DNA of 11,837 nt from Puniceicoccales bacterium. GTDB lineage: Bacteria; Verrucomicrobiota; Verrucomicrobiia; Opitutales; JAIRLM01. Below the pieces are notes generated by a model that was not told the DNA's origin, ran no database searches, and worked only from the letters and a program-made list of their open reading frames with translations. Positions 1-7,789 of this stretch are shown one piece after another. Within the stretch, counting starts at the first letter, position 1; each line of letters opens with the position of its first letter. The translations under genes were made by a program, and so were the position numbers. The DNA is taken from contig JAIRMB010000075.1 in NCBI GenBank assembly GCA_031258995.1, positions 1-11,837 of the forward strand. The letters run 5' to 3'.

Positions 1-2428
1 CATCCTCCTTTTCTCGTCGCAGCGAGCCTATCCTGCCGTCGAATGTCTGCTTTCCTTCCCGCCAGATCCGCGCCTGACCGTCCCGCAGCACTTTGCCTTC
101 CGTGACCATGCAACCGGCGATGGTACCTTTGGAAAGCTGGAATAGCTGCCTCACCTGCGCCGCACCCAATTTTTCTTCCACAAGCTCCGGATCGAGCAGG
201 TCCGCCATAGCCTCCCGCACCCGATCGATCAGCATATAGATGACGTCGTGCTGCAATAGGGTGATGCCGTGTTGTTTTAGTGCCGCTTGGACGCCATTTT
301 CGGATCGCACGTTGAAGGCGACCAGCGTGGCCCCGACGGGGCGGGCGAATTCCACATCGGACAGTGACAGGGGGCCGACGGCTGCACGAAGGATTTCCAA
401 TCTGATTTTGTTCTGCGGTAAGGCTGCAAGACAGGCCACGAGGGCTTCCACACTCCCTTGCACATCCCCTTTGACGATGACCCGCAAGGCACGCTTATTT
501 TTGGCATGGATGGCCGCGAAGAGCGCCTCCACGTCCCCAGTTGCCCCGTCGCCGTCGGAACGGCACCGGGTGGATGGCGTTCGCGTTTCTGCCTGCTCGC
601 CGCGAATTTCTTCCACACGGGCCTCTTCCGCCAACTCCCGAGCGGCTTTTTCACTTTCGGCGAAGGTGAAAACTGTCCCACTTTCCAACACTCCGCTCCA
701 ACCAATTATCTTCACCGGCTTCGAAGGGGGAGCCTCTTTGATTGGCTTGCCGCAGCCGTCCAGAAGAGCCCGCACCTTACAGTATTGCGTCCCACAGACC
801 AGCGCATCTCCAATCGTAAGCGTCCCATTTTGCACGATTGCGGAGGCGGTTGGCCCCCTGCCCACCTCGATTTGGGACTCTAATACCGTGCCTTCCACGG
901 GTGCTCTCCGATCCGCCCGCAAGGACAGCATTTCCGCCTGCACGAGGATCAATTCGAGCAGTTTGGGAATGCCATCGCCGTTTAGGGCGGAAATTTCCCC
1001 GCAGAGTGTCTCGCCGCCCCAGTCTTCCGGAGCGATGCCCCGCTGCTGCATCTGCTGCCGTACGCGATTGATATTGGCCCCCTTGGCGTCGACCTTATTT
1101 ATGGCCACCACCACCGGTACGGCCGCATTCCGTGCAAACTTCAGCGCTTCATCGGTCTGCGGCATAAAGCCATCATCCGCAGCAACAACAAGCACGGCCA
1201 AATCGGTGAGATTGGCGCCTCGTTCTCGCATTTTCGAAAAGGCGGCATGGCCCGGTGTGTCGATGAAAGTAATGCGGCCGCCTGGCGTATCAACCTCATA
1301 GGCACCGATATGCTGCGTAATTCCTCCCGCCTCGGATGCCGCCACGTTGGCCCGACGGATGTGGTCCAGGAGCGTGGTCTTGCCGTGGTCTACGTGGCCC
1401 AGTACGCAGACGACCGGTGGACGCGGCTCCAGCAGAACGCCCCGAGCGGCCGGTTTCCGCGGGGCCTTCGCAGATGGCCCGGCGGTGGGAGCGCATTCCT
1501 GCCGGGCCTCGATTACTAGGGAAAATTTTTCACCGATACGCTTGGCCAACGTTTCATCTACCAGATAATTCATGGAGGCGAAAATGCCCATCTGCATGAG
1601 TTCGGAAATGAGCTGAAAGGGCTTGAGGCCAACTTCCGAAGCGAATTCCCGGACACAGATGGGAAACTTCAGCCGCAGCGCCTTTCCCTCCTGCCGCAGG
1701 GCGTCGATGGCCCGCGGATCGCTGGGCGGACGGGGAGCGGCGGCGGGCAATGGCCGTGACGGCGGCAGCGAAAAAGAAGAAGCGGGCCGCTCCGAGGCGC
1801 GCGGAGGAGCGCGAAAATCTCCACGCCGCTGCTCGCCGGTGCCCCGTCCGAACTTGCCCGAGAAGGCGGGCCGGTCGCCCGGCCTTGTTCCGCCGCTTGA
1901 GGGCCGGCCGTCTCCGAAGCGGCCGTTGGCTGGAAAATTCCCTCCACTGCGCCGATCGCCGCCGCCGAAATCGCGCCGTTCATTCCATTTCTGCCCAAAA
2001 CGATTGCCAACAAATCTATTAGACCCCTGCAGCCGCTCTAGTGGAACCATTCGCCGCGGCCCCTGCTCTGCCGGACGAACCACCGCCTCCTGCCGAATTA
2101 GGATGGGCATGGCCGCCTCTTCCTGGGCGGGCAGCAATGGCGGTCGCTGGTCCACGCGCTCTACCGGCCGCAGATGGTGCTCTTCGACGGCGGGCGGGGA
2201 AGGGTCAGGCTCCGCGGCCGATTCCACGGCAGGGCCCATGTCGTCACTTTCCCTCTTGGGCTCCTGGGAATTCGAAACGGCAAACTCGCGAAGCAGGTCT
2301 TCGGCATAGATGTCGGCGATGGAACTCGAAGCGCTGCTGACATCGAAGCCGCGGCTTTGAAGTAGGCTAACCAATTCCTTGGTAGACATGCCCAATTTCT
2401 TAGAAAGCAAATAGATACGCGTACTCAT
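1..2428 (-). CDS. infB: Translation initiation factor IF-2 (3' end beyond window)
   Basis: IF-2 is the GTPase that brings initiator fMet-tRNA to the 30S subunit and promotes 50S joining. I translated the minus strand from ATG 2428; the frame stays open to base 1, giving 809 residues, with only the C-terminal tail missing. Residues 1-50 form an IF2_N domain. Residues about 80-245 are a low-complexity Gly/Arg/Pro-rich linker. A second IF2_N-type domain (about 248-304) contains GLKPFQLI and GIFAS. The G domain follows: G1 GHVDHGKT at 344-351, switch GGITQHIGAYEV, G3 DTPGH at 390-394, G4 NKVD at 444-447, and an ISA G5-like motif. Domain II and the start of the C-terminal domains follow. The start lies 2 nt after the nusA stop with no close Shine-Dalgarno, so translational coupling is likely. 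Long acidic and Arg-rich linkers are usual in this family. Confidence 0.97.
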   Translation of the reverse strand, partial: MSTRIYLLSKKLGMSTKELVSLLQSRGFDVSSASSSIADIYAEDLLREFAVSNSQEPKRESDDMGPAVESAAEPDPSPPAVEEHHLRPVERVDQRPPLLPAQEEAAMPILIRQEAVVRPAEQGPRRMVPLERLQGSNRFVGNRFGQKWNERRDFGGGDRRSGGNFPANGRFGDGRPSSGGTRPGDRPAFSGKFGRGTGEQRRGDFRAPPRASERPASSFSLPPSRPLPAAAPRPPSDPRAIDALRQEGKALRLKFPICVREFASEVGLKPFQLISELMQMGIFASMNYLVDETLAKRIGEKFSLVIEARQECAPTAGPSAKAPRKPAARGVLLEPRPPVVCVLGHVDHGKTTLLDHIRRANVAASEAGGITQHIGAYEVDTPGGRITFIDTPGHAAFSKMRERGANLTDLAVLVVAADDGFMPQTDEALKFARNAAVPVVVAINKVDAKGANINRVRQQMQQRGIAPEDWGGETLCGEISALNGDGIPKLLELILVQAEMLSLRADRRAPVEGTVLESQIEVGRGPTASAIVQNGTLTIGDALVCGTQYCKVRALLDGCGKPIKEAPPSKPVKIIGWSGVLESGTVFTFAESEKAARELAEEARVEEIRGEQAETRTPSTRCRSDGDGATGDVEALFAAIHAKNKRALRVIVKGDVQGSVEALVACLAALPQNKIRLEILRAAVGPLSLSDVEFARPVGATLVAFNVRSENGVQAALKQHGITLLQHDVIYMLIDRVREAMADLLDPELVEEKLGAAQVRQLFQLSKGTIAGCMVTEGKVLRDGQARIWREGKQTFDGRIGSLRREKED

Positions 2429-2430
2429 CG

Positions 2431-3774
2431 TTAAACTGCGCTCTGGACCGCTCCCTGCTTTTCCTCCGTCCCGTCTTCCCCGGAGGAGTTCGTTTCCTTA
2501 CTTTTTTTGTAGCTTTTGTAGCCATCGAGGGCCAGGACGGCGTCCTTCATTTTCAGGCCCGCATCGACGAGATCTGCGACCGTAACACCTTCCAGCGCAT
2601 CCGGCGTTGTGATGCCAATGGCGACGAGCCGGGAGGCGCAGTCCGCCGGTAGGCCGACGTGGGCGTTGAGTACCTCCACGGCTTTTTGCACGTTGATGTC
2701 GAATTTCACCTGGCCGGAGCTGGCCGTTGCGATATCAAGGCGCCAATTTAGAAGGCGGGAGGTAAGGCGGGCGTTTTTCCCGCCGCGGCCGATAACTAGC
2801 GCTAGATCGCTCTCCGGCACCTCGAAACGGATACGCTGGCTCACTGCGTCGATTTGGACATTTTGCGGAATGGCGGGACGGAGGGCCTCCTGAAAGAATT
2901 TTGGCAGGTCATCGGAATAGGCCATGACATCGATTTTTTCACCGCTGAGCTCTTTAATAATGTTCTTAATGCGAATTCCGTGGGACCCCACACAGGAGCC
3001 CACCGGATCCACCCGCGGATCTCGACTGCGAACGGCAATTTTCGTGCGATAGCCGGCGTCGCGGACCAGCCGCACCACCTCGACGGTGCCGTCGGCCAGC
3101 TCGGAAATTTCCAACTGCAGGAGCGCGGCCACGAAATGGGGGGAAGTGCGAGAGAGGGTTAGCATGGGGCCGAAGCCGCCATTGCTGAGGCCCACCAGCA
3201 GTGCTCGGACACTATTGCCCACGCGAAATTCTTCGCCTGGAATCACATCCCGCTGGGCTAGAATACCTTCCGTGCCGTCCACGCTAACTACGAAATCCGT
3301 CATGGGCGGCTTTCCTGGGAAGCGACTTTCGTGGATCTCTTTACGGATGATCGTACCGCTTACAATTTTGCCAACGTGCCGTTCATATTGCCCCGTGACG
3401 CGGATCCGTTCGTGTTCGCGGACGCTCTGAGAAATGGCGTAGCGGGCAGCCTGGGCCGCTATGCGGCCCAATGTGCCCGGGTCAATTTCACGCCGAACCG
3501 TATCGCCTATCTTGATTTCCGGGTTTTCCTCCCGCGCCCGCTGGATGTGAATCTCCCGATCCACGTCCCCCACCGAATCAACGGCGGTAAGGAGCGAATA
3601 GGCTTTCAAGGCTCCCGTTTTGGGATTAATGGACACTTCCAAATTTTGGCCCGCGGTGACGCTTTTCTGGGCGGCGAAGACGATGGCATCGGAAATGGTC
3701 CGCACCATTTCCATGCGCGGAATCCCCTTCTCCTTCTCCATGTACTCCAAAATTGTCAAGATCTGCTGGTTCAT
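2431..3774 (-). CDS. nusA: Transcription termination/antitermination factor NusA
   Basis: NusA binds RNA polymerase and nascent RNA and modulates pausing, termination and antitermination. From ATG 3774 it has 447 residues. The N-terminal polymerase-binding domain opens with an ILTILEYMEKEKGI-type sequence, the usual NusA beginning. An S1 domain spans about 130-208 with a short insertion around the FPGKPP stretch. KH1 (about 215-290) includes RDPRVDPVGSCVG, and KH2 (about 293-360) includes the GRGGKN loop. The C-terminus (about 362-425) holds one helix-hairpin-helix-like repeat and then a short charged tail, so it is shorter than the two-repeat E. coli form. The frame is open further to a TTG at 3819, but homology begins at 3774. 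No clear Shine-Dalgarno is seen at 3774. infB follows after 2 nt as one operon. rimP, the frequent upstream partner, is not adjacent. Confidence 0.96.
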   Translation of the reverse strand: MNQQILTILEYMEKEKGIPRMEMVRTISDAIVFAAQKSVTAGQNLEVSINPKTGALKAYSLLTAVDSVGDVDREIHIQRAREENPEIKIGDTVRREIDPGTLGRIAAQAARYAISQSVREHERIRVTGQYERHVGKIVSGTIIRKEIHESRFPGKPPMTDFVVSVDGTEGILAQRDVIPGEEFRVGNSVRALLVGLSNGGFGPMLTLSRTSPHFVAALLQLEISELADGTVEVVRLVRDAGYRTKIAVRSRDPRVDPVGSCVGSHGIRIKNIIKELSGEKIDVMAYSDDLPKFFQEALRPAIPQNVQIDAVSQRIRFEVPESDLALVIGRGGKNARLTSRLLNWRLDIATASSGQVKFDINVQKAVEVLNAHVGLPADCASRLVAIGITTPDALEGVTVADLVDAGLKMKDAVLALDGYKSYKKSKETNSSGEDGTEEKQGAVQSAV

Positions 3775-3894
3775 AGCCCGCGGCCGCACTCCACCTAGGT
3801 CAAGGCCCTCCGATGTCAAGCTAGGGCGCCCACAATTTCAATAAATTTCTCCGGCCCGTACGCCATCCCCAATGGCAACGGTCCTCCACGGAAT

Positions 3895-3919
3895 GGCAAA
3901 ATTCGTAGCAAAATTTGCC
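3895..3919. promoter_or_regulatory. Inverted repeat in the nusA/ispH divergent intergenic region
   Basis: GGCAAA at 3895-3900 and TTTGCC at 3914-3919 are inverted copies separated by 13 bases that are themselves AT-rich. The site lies between the divergent starts of nusA (3774) and ispH (3966), where an operator could act on either gene. No convincing -35/-10 pair was found beside it. A chance repeat is possible. Confidence 0.25.
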
Positions 3920-3953
3920 TTCCCTCTACCGTGGGATTCTCTCCCCTTAAAAT

Positions 3954-3958
3954 GGGGG
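3954..3958 (+). promoter_or_regulatory. Shine-Dalgarno of ispH
   Basis: GGGGG ends 7 nt before ATG 3966 and supports that start. Four C residues at 3943-3946 could pair with it across a 7-nt loop, so the site may be partly masked in the mRNA. That stem is short and may not matter. Confidence 0.5.
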
Positions 3959-3965
3959 TTCGTAA

Positions 3966-5147
3966 ATGAAAATAGAATGCTGCCGCCACTGCGGACTTTG
4001 CGGAGGCGTGCGAAAGGCTCTGACTTTGGCGGAGCGACTTATCGCGGAAGGGTGGCGAGTCCACTGCTGCGGCGAATTGGCCCACAGCGCTTCCATACAA
4101 AATTTTTTACTGGAGAAGGGCGCCATCGCTTGGAATGGCGAGGGACGGGGATTGGAGCGGAGGGACTGCCTGTTGATCCCGACCCACGGCATTTCTTCCT
4201 ATCGCTGGGGGCAACTTCGCTCCATTGGCTGCACCCTGTTCGACGGCACCTGTCCCGCCGTCCGTCGCAATGGGGAACGGATCCGGCGGATGGCCGGCGC
4301 GGGCTTCCGCGTTCTACTTTTTGGCCGACGGGAACATCCAGAAATTGTGGGCCTCGCCGATCGCGCCAATGTGGTCGTCTGCGAATCGGAAGCGGACCTG
4401 CCGGCGCCGGATGAGAAACCCACGGCTCTGTTTGCCCAAACGACGGCCGATGGGGGAGAGCTGGCCCGATTTTCCTCCGCCGCCCGCGACCGATTTCCCC
4501 GCCTGCGGGCCGTTCCGTCCCTGTGCAAAGAGGTCCTGATGCGGCGCCGGGAATTGGCCGAAGCACTGTCAAGCGGCCGCTACGGCCATGTCCTGGTCGC
4601 GTCCGGCGCGCAGTCCGCCAACGGACAGGCACTCGCCGCCATCGCCCGACGGGTCGGCGTCGGGGTGACGGTGGCGGAATCGCCGGAAGAATTGAAAAAA
4701 ATTCTGCCGATCGACGCCGATCGGCTACTTATCGCATCCGCCACATCGACGCCGGATTGGGCCATTGAAAAACTGGAGCGCTTTTTGCGTGGGGAAGCGG
4801 AAACAACCCGTCTATTTCCGGTCGGCCGCCTGGGCAGTCTGGGACCAGTTCAGCGCAAAAAAGAAGAGGCTGGCGGCGGCGCAGCAGATATAAAAAAAGA
4901 TGGCCCGATTCCAGCCGAAGTGGTCGATGATGAGGCCGACGCCAAACCCGGAAAAAATGGCCCCCATGTAGCCGAAGAGGCCCGTGAGGCCATTGGCCGT
5001 CGCAGCCGCCTGGCCGGAACCGAATTCGGCCCCGGCGATGCCGGCCAGACTTTGCGGCCCGTAGACGAAGAAACCGATTACGACCAGAAGAATGCCGTCG
5101 ATAAATGGTTTTCCGTTGGGTGCGACCCAAAAAAGAAGCAGAGATAG
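3966..5147 (+). CDS. ispH: 4-hydroxy-3-methylbut-2-enyl diphosphate reductase (divergent, with antisense C-terminal extension)
   Basis: IspH (LytB) is a cytoplasmic [4Fe-4S] enzyme that reduces HMBPP to IPP and DMAPP at the end of the MEP pathway. The three cluster cysteines are C12 (in GLCGGV), C96 (GTCP) and C187. Active-site H40, H74 (THG), H124 and E126 (HPE), T159/T160 (QTT), S217 and N219 (SAN), and S261 (ATSTPD) are present; several fall at exactly the E. coli numbers. Divergence is seen in the stretch after C187, normally like CYATTNRQ, which here reads CKEVLMRRRE, and in SSN becoming SAN. Family homology ends near residue 275-282 (about 4812). The remaining 110 or so residues are antisense to the convergent transporter and have low-complexity, non-domain composition. 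Either the ancestral stop was lost or the tail is a real extension. The start is supported by GGGGG 7 nt upstream. Confidence 0.88.
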   Translation: MKIECCRHCGLCGGVRKALTLAERLIAEGWRVHCCGELAHSASIQNFLLEKGAIAWNGEGRGLERRDCLLIPTHGISSYRWGQLRSIGCTLFDGTCPAVRRNGERIRRMAGAGFRVLLFGRREHPEIVGLADRANVVVCESEADLPAPDEKPTALFAQTTADGGELARFSSAARDRFPRLRAVPSLCKEVLMRRRELAEALSSGRYGHVLVASGAQSANGQALAAIARRVGVGVTVAESPEELKKILPIDADRLLIASATSTPDWAIEKLERFLRGEAETTRLFPVGRLGSLGPVQRKKEEAGGGAADIKKDGPIPAEVVDDEADAKPGKNGPHVAEEAREAIGRRSRLAGTEFGPGDAGQTLRPVDEETDYDQKNAVDKWFSVGCDPKKKQR

Positions 5148-6143
5148 GATCAGTAGGGCCACGAAGACAGCACAGACGGCGTTGCGGCGTCCGCCGGCCC
5201 AGCGGTCGGAGACGTAGCCGGCGAAAATTCCGGCGAAAATTCCGGAAATTTCAAAAAAAGCCGATTGGAAGCTGGAGCCGATAGGAGATGAGCCCCTGGC
5301 CTCCTGCAGGAAAGTGGGAGCCCAATTGAAGAAACCCATCCGCACCACATAGAGAAAAAAATTTGCCAAACAAACCAGCCAGAGAGCCCGGTTGGGTAAG
5401 ATGTGCCGTAAGAAAATTTCCTTTAATGAAATACGAGAGCTCTCTTCCTTCTCTACCTTCCAGCTGGATTCAAGATTTTCGTAGACCTCCAGGGGCGGCA
5501 GGCCTTCCGACTCCGGCGTGTCGCAGAGATTTTCTAGGAGAAAGAGCGAGATGAGGGCACAGACGGCGGCCGGCATAAAGAAAATGGAATGCCAGCCGAA
5601 ATGTTGACCCAGCCATGCGCCGCCCACCAAAATGATCCCGCTGCCGATCTGGTGAGACATGTTAACAACTCCCCAATATGTTCCTAATCGTTTAGGAGAG
5701 AACCAATTGGTCATTAGGCGGGCAACCGGTGGCCAGCCGGTGGACTGGAAAAGGCCGTTGAAAGAGTAAAATACTGCGATGAAAGGCAGAGGGCTGAGAA
5801 CCGTGTGAAATAGGCCGCCGCAGGCCCTGGCAATGGAAGGCGCCAGACCGATCAGCACGCTGCAGAACGCGGCCAGCAGAAGGCCGGTGGACATGTAGTA
5901 GCGCACATTGACCCGATCGCAGACGGCCCCACTGACAAATTTCCCTACGCCATAGACCAGCGGAAAGGCGCTAAACACCCAACCCATCTGGGTCCGCGTG
6001 CAACCAAAATCCCTGAGCATGAGGGGAACGGCGATTTGCATATTTTGCCGCACCAGGTAAAAGGCCGCATAGCCGACGATGAGCGTGTAGAGGATACGCA
6101 TGCGCCAGCGGCGGTAGGCCCGATCGACCTGTGGTGCGCTCAT
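4812..6143 (-). CDS. Organophosphate:phosphate antiporter family MFS transporter (UhpC/GlpT-like)
   Basis: This is an inner-membrane carrier of 443 residues, the normal length for the OPA family, which exchanges sugar phosphates or glycerol-3-phosphate for phosphate. The N-terminus (AYRRWR then RILYTLIVGYAAFYLVRQN), the KFVSGAVCDR loop at 68-77 and the C-terminal GFFVYGPQSLAG stretch are typical. Two arginines that bind phosphate in GlpT/UhpT appear conserved, R32 (in YLVRQN) and R268 (in YVVRMG). About twelve hydrophobic segments are visible, with a charged central loop at about 205-250. I chose ATG 6143 because GAG lies 7 nt upstream; ATG 6146 directly before it is an alternative, and the frame is open to 6236. 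The substrate cannot be fixed; a UhpC-like sensor role is possible, but no two-component partner is in the window. The 3' end overlaps the ispH frame by 336 nt. Confidence 0.9.
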   Translation of the reverse strand: MSAPQVDRAYRRWRMRILYTLIVGYAAFYLVRQNMQIAVPLMLRDFGCTRTQMGWVFSAFPLVYGVGKFVSGAVCDRVNVRYYMSTGLLLAAFCSVLIGLAPSIARACGGLFHTVLSPLPFIAVFYSFNGLFQSTGWPPVARLMTNWFSPKRLGTYWGVVNMSHQIGSGIILVGGAWLGQHFGWHSIFFMPAAVCALISLFLLENLCDTPESEGLPPLEVYENLESSWKVEKEESSRISLKEIFLRHILPNRALWLVCLANFFLYVVRMGFFNWAPTFLQEARGSSPIGSSFQSAFFEISGIFAGIFAGYVSDRWAGGRRNAVCAVFVALLILSLLLFWVAPNGKPFIDGILLVVIGFFVYGPQSLAGIAGAEFGSGQAAATANGLTGLFGYMGAIFSGFGVGLIIDHFGWNRAIFFYICCAAASLFFFALNWSQTAQAADRK

Positions 6144-6209
6144 CATTTTTCTCGGCGCCGACTTCCCTCCCACGGGGGCAGCGAAGCTGCGGAGTCTTTC
6201 GGCGCAAGT

Positions 6210-6233
6210 AAAAAATAACGCCATCTTGTGGCG
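6210..6233 (-). terminator. Weak hairpin with T-run between the two MFS genes
   Basis: On the minus strand CGCCA (6233-6229), a 5-nt loop and TGGCG (6223-6219) are followed by a T-rich run (TTATTTTTT, 6218-6210). This resembles a short intrinsic terminator about 105 nt after the stop of the upstream transporter gene and in the leader of the downstream one. The stem has only 5-6 pairs, so it may be leaky or act as an attenuator. Confidence 0.3.
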
Positions 6234-6337
6234 CAATCACTTACGCCAATACGTAGCGACCTTTCGCGGATGAACGGGATGTGACTGGCGAAGAACGGCT
6301 TCGGAAGTGGAAGAAACCGTAAAATGGCGGATGGCCC

Positions 6338-7519
6338 TCATCGACTGCGGAGGTGTCGCTTTCGCAATACGCCGGACAGTGCCAGCAGACCGACAGCCAA
6401 AATGGGAATTCCGGAAAAAACACCGTAGGTCCCCCGATAGCCGATAAGGTCGGCAAGGGAACCGGCCACTAGCGGCCCTAGCCCATTGCCAATGTCAAAG
6501 CCGAAAAAGAAAGTAGCCGTCGCAGCTCCATAGCGATCGCAGTCGGCGCTCAGAAGGGCCATGGTCTGCAGACCGCCCATGAGGGCGCCGAAGGAGATGC
6601 CGTGGGCTGCCGCGGCAAAATACATCCAGCCAGGAAAGGGGGCGATGGCCAATAGGGCGCAAACTAGGGAAAGCAACAGTAGGGCCGGGCTTAGGACGGT
6701 GCGGGCCGAATGGCGATCCACGAGCTTGCCGGCGACGGGCCGAGAAAGGAGGAGTAGGGTGGCAGAGAGCGAAAAGAAGGGAATTGCGGACGACGCGCCA
6801 AGCTGCCCCGCGTAGAGGGGCAGAAATGAAGAAATGGAGGAGGATATGGTTGCCACGGAGCCGATAAGCAGACCGGCCGGAACGGCAGCTCCTAGGAAAG
6901 GGCCGGCCCTTTCGGGACCTTGCGCGGACTTCCGGTCGCCCTGGCGGAGTTTACCGCGCATAAAGAAAGAGAGAGCCAGGGCAGCGGCGGCGGAAATGGC
7001 ACAAAGTCGGAAGAGGTCAAAAAACCCTGTGCGGAAAACTGTGGAAAAGCCAATTCCTGGAGCGATGGCCATGGCAATGCCGATGGCTAAAGTGAAAATC
7101 CCCATACCTTCCCCCATGCGGCTTCGAGGAATGATGGCCGCCACGACGGTGGTGACGGCAGTTGCCGCAAAGGCCCAAAAAAAGCCGTGTAAGAACCGGA
7201 CCGCTATCAGTGCGGGAATGGTTCGAACGTGCTGATATGACAGAATTATCGCGATAAGACATAATTGGGAAGCGAGCAGCACGGTCCGCCGGCTGCCCCT
7301 ATCCAGCAGCAGGCCGGCAAGGGGACGGGTACACAGCATGGCAAACGTTAGACACCCAGCCGCTAGGCCGACGGAGCGATTTCCCCCGCCAAGCTCCGCC
7401 ACATAGAGCGAGAGCGTGTAGTGCAGCATCTGAAAGCTCAAAAACGATAAAAATTGCACAAAAAAAAGGCCGACAAAGAGCGGCGTAATCAGTGCTTCCC
7501 GTTCCGATCCCTTTGCCAT
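6338..7519 (-). CDS. Major facilitator superfamily transporter, DHA1-like, substrate unknown
   Basis: This is a 393-residue inner-membrane protein with about twelve hydrophobic segments. The MFS motif A between helices 2 and 3 is clear (RPLAGLLLDRGSRR, residues 65-78), and its counterpart in the second half is RPVAGKLVDRHSAR (260-273). An Arg/Gly-containing stretch (PRSRMGEGMG, 131-140) lies near helix 5, as in drug/sugar-efflux-type MFS proteins. A hydrophilic loop at about 188-208 separates the halves. The ORF extends upstream to 7702, but that part has no transmembrane or MFS character. ATG 7519 is preceded by GGAAAC-type purine-rich sequence and is directly followed by MAKGSEREAL and helix 1. 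Stop TGA is at 6338-6340. It is divergent from the orphan gene at 7790 and lies 194 nt upstream of the OPA transporter. Specificity cannot be deduced. Confidence 0.85.
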   Translation of the reverse strand: MAKGSEREALITPLFVGLFFVQFLSFLSFQMLHYTLSLYVAELGGGNRSVGLAAGCLTFAMLCTRPLAGLLLDRGSRRTVLLASQLCLIAIILSYQHVRTIPALIAVRFLHGFFWAFAATAVTTVVAAIIPRSRMGEGMGIFTLAIGIAMAIAPGIGFSTVFRTGFFDLFRLCAISAAAALALSFFMRGKLRQGDRKSAQGPERAGPFLGAAVPAGLLIGSVATISSSISSFLPLYAGQLGASSAIPFFSLSATLLLLSRPVAGKLVDRHSARTVLSPALLLLSLVCALLAIAPFPGWMYFAAAAHGISFGALMGGLQTMALLSADCDRYGAATATFFFGFDIGNGLGPLVAGSLADLIGYRGTYGVFSGIPILAVGLLALSGVLRKRHLRSR

Positions 7520-7789
7520 GGCGTTTCCATATTCCGACAAGCCCAACCCGATGGGCCCATTTGGCGAGAAAATTTTCCAGTCCGTCCACAATTGGACAGC
7601 GGGAAAAATTATTTTCGCGAAAACGGAAGGGCCGTCGAGAATGGGAAAGTCTATGGGCGAGTACCCCAACGGGCGCGCTTGCCAGGTGAACTCTCCTTGC
7701 AAATTTGCGTCAATCGTGTAAACTTACGCCCCGTGTCGGTGGATTCGCCCATATCCATAGGCCTACTTGCCGCTCACTATGTTGAGCAA
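7520..7789. other. Divergent intergenic region with several palindromes
   Basis: This 270-base stretch lies between the starts of the minus-strand MFS gene and the plus-strand orphan gene. It holds a perfect 12-bp palindrome TTTTCGCGAAAA (7612-7623), an inverted repeat GTCCA-caat-TGGAC (7584-7597), and a 10-bp palindrome GCAAATTTGC (7699-7708) inside a possible promoter. ORFs from both sides read into it but show no conserved protein features. It most likely holds control sites for one or both genes. Confidence 0.4.
7697..7724 (+). promoter_or_regulatory. Possible sigma-70-type promoter for the orphan gene
   Basis: TTGCAA (7697-7702), a 16-nt spacer and TAAACT (7719-7724) are seen, with a TG just before the -10. 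This would give a leader of about 60 nt to ATG 7790. The spacer contains most of the palindrome GCAAATTTGC, which could be an operator. It is read by eye only. Confidence 0.35.

Noticed and set aside
240..1301. Long plus-strand open frame opposite infB
   Set aside because: It mirrors the GC-rich third positions of the clear IF-2 frame, and its protein is Ser/Arg/Ala-rich with no domain.
1815..2010. Repeat-like Gly/Arg-rich coding stretch in infB
   Set aside because: A disordered linker of this kind is common between the N-terminal domains of IF-2; no exact tandem unit was seen.
5215..5245. Short tandem repeat of a GGCGAAAATTCC-like unit
   Set aside because: It encodes GIFAGIFAG in a transporter helix that is Gly/Ala-rich throughout the family, so it is explained by protein sequence.
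7520..7702. Upstream extension of the MFS gene to 7702
   Set aside because: The extra residues have no transmembrane or family character, and ATG 7519 has a purine-rich site directly before it.
7454..7789. N-terminal extension of the orphan gene back to ATG 7454
   Set aside because: The first part is antisense to the MFS start, composition is basic and non-domain, and a promoter-like element lies inside it; ATG 7790 is more reasonable.
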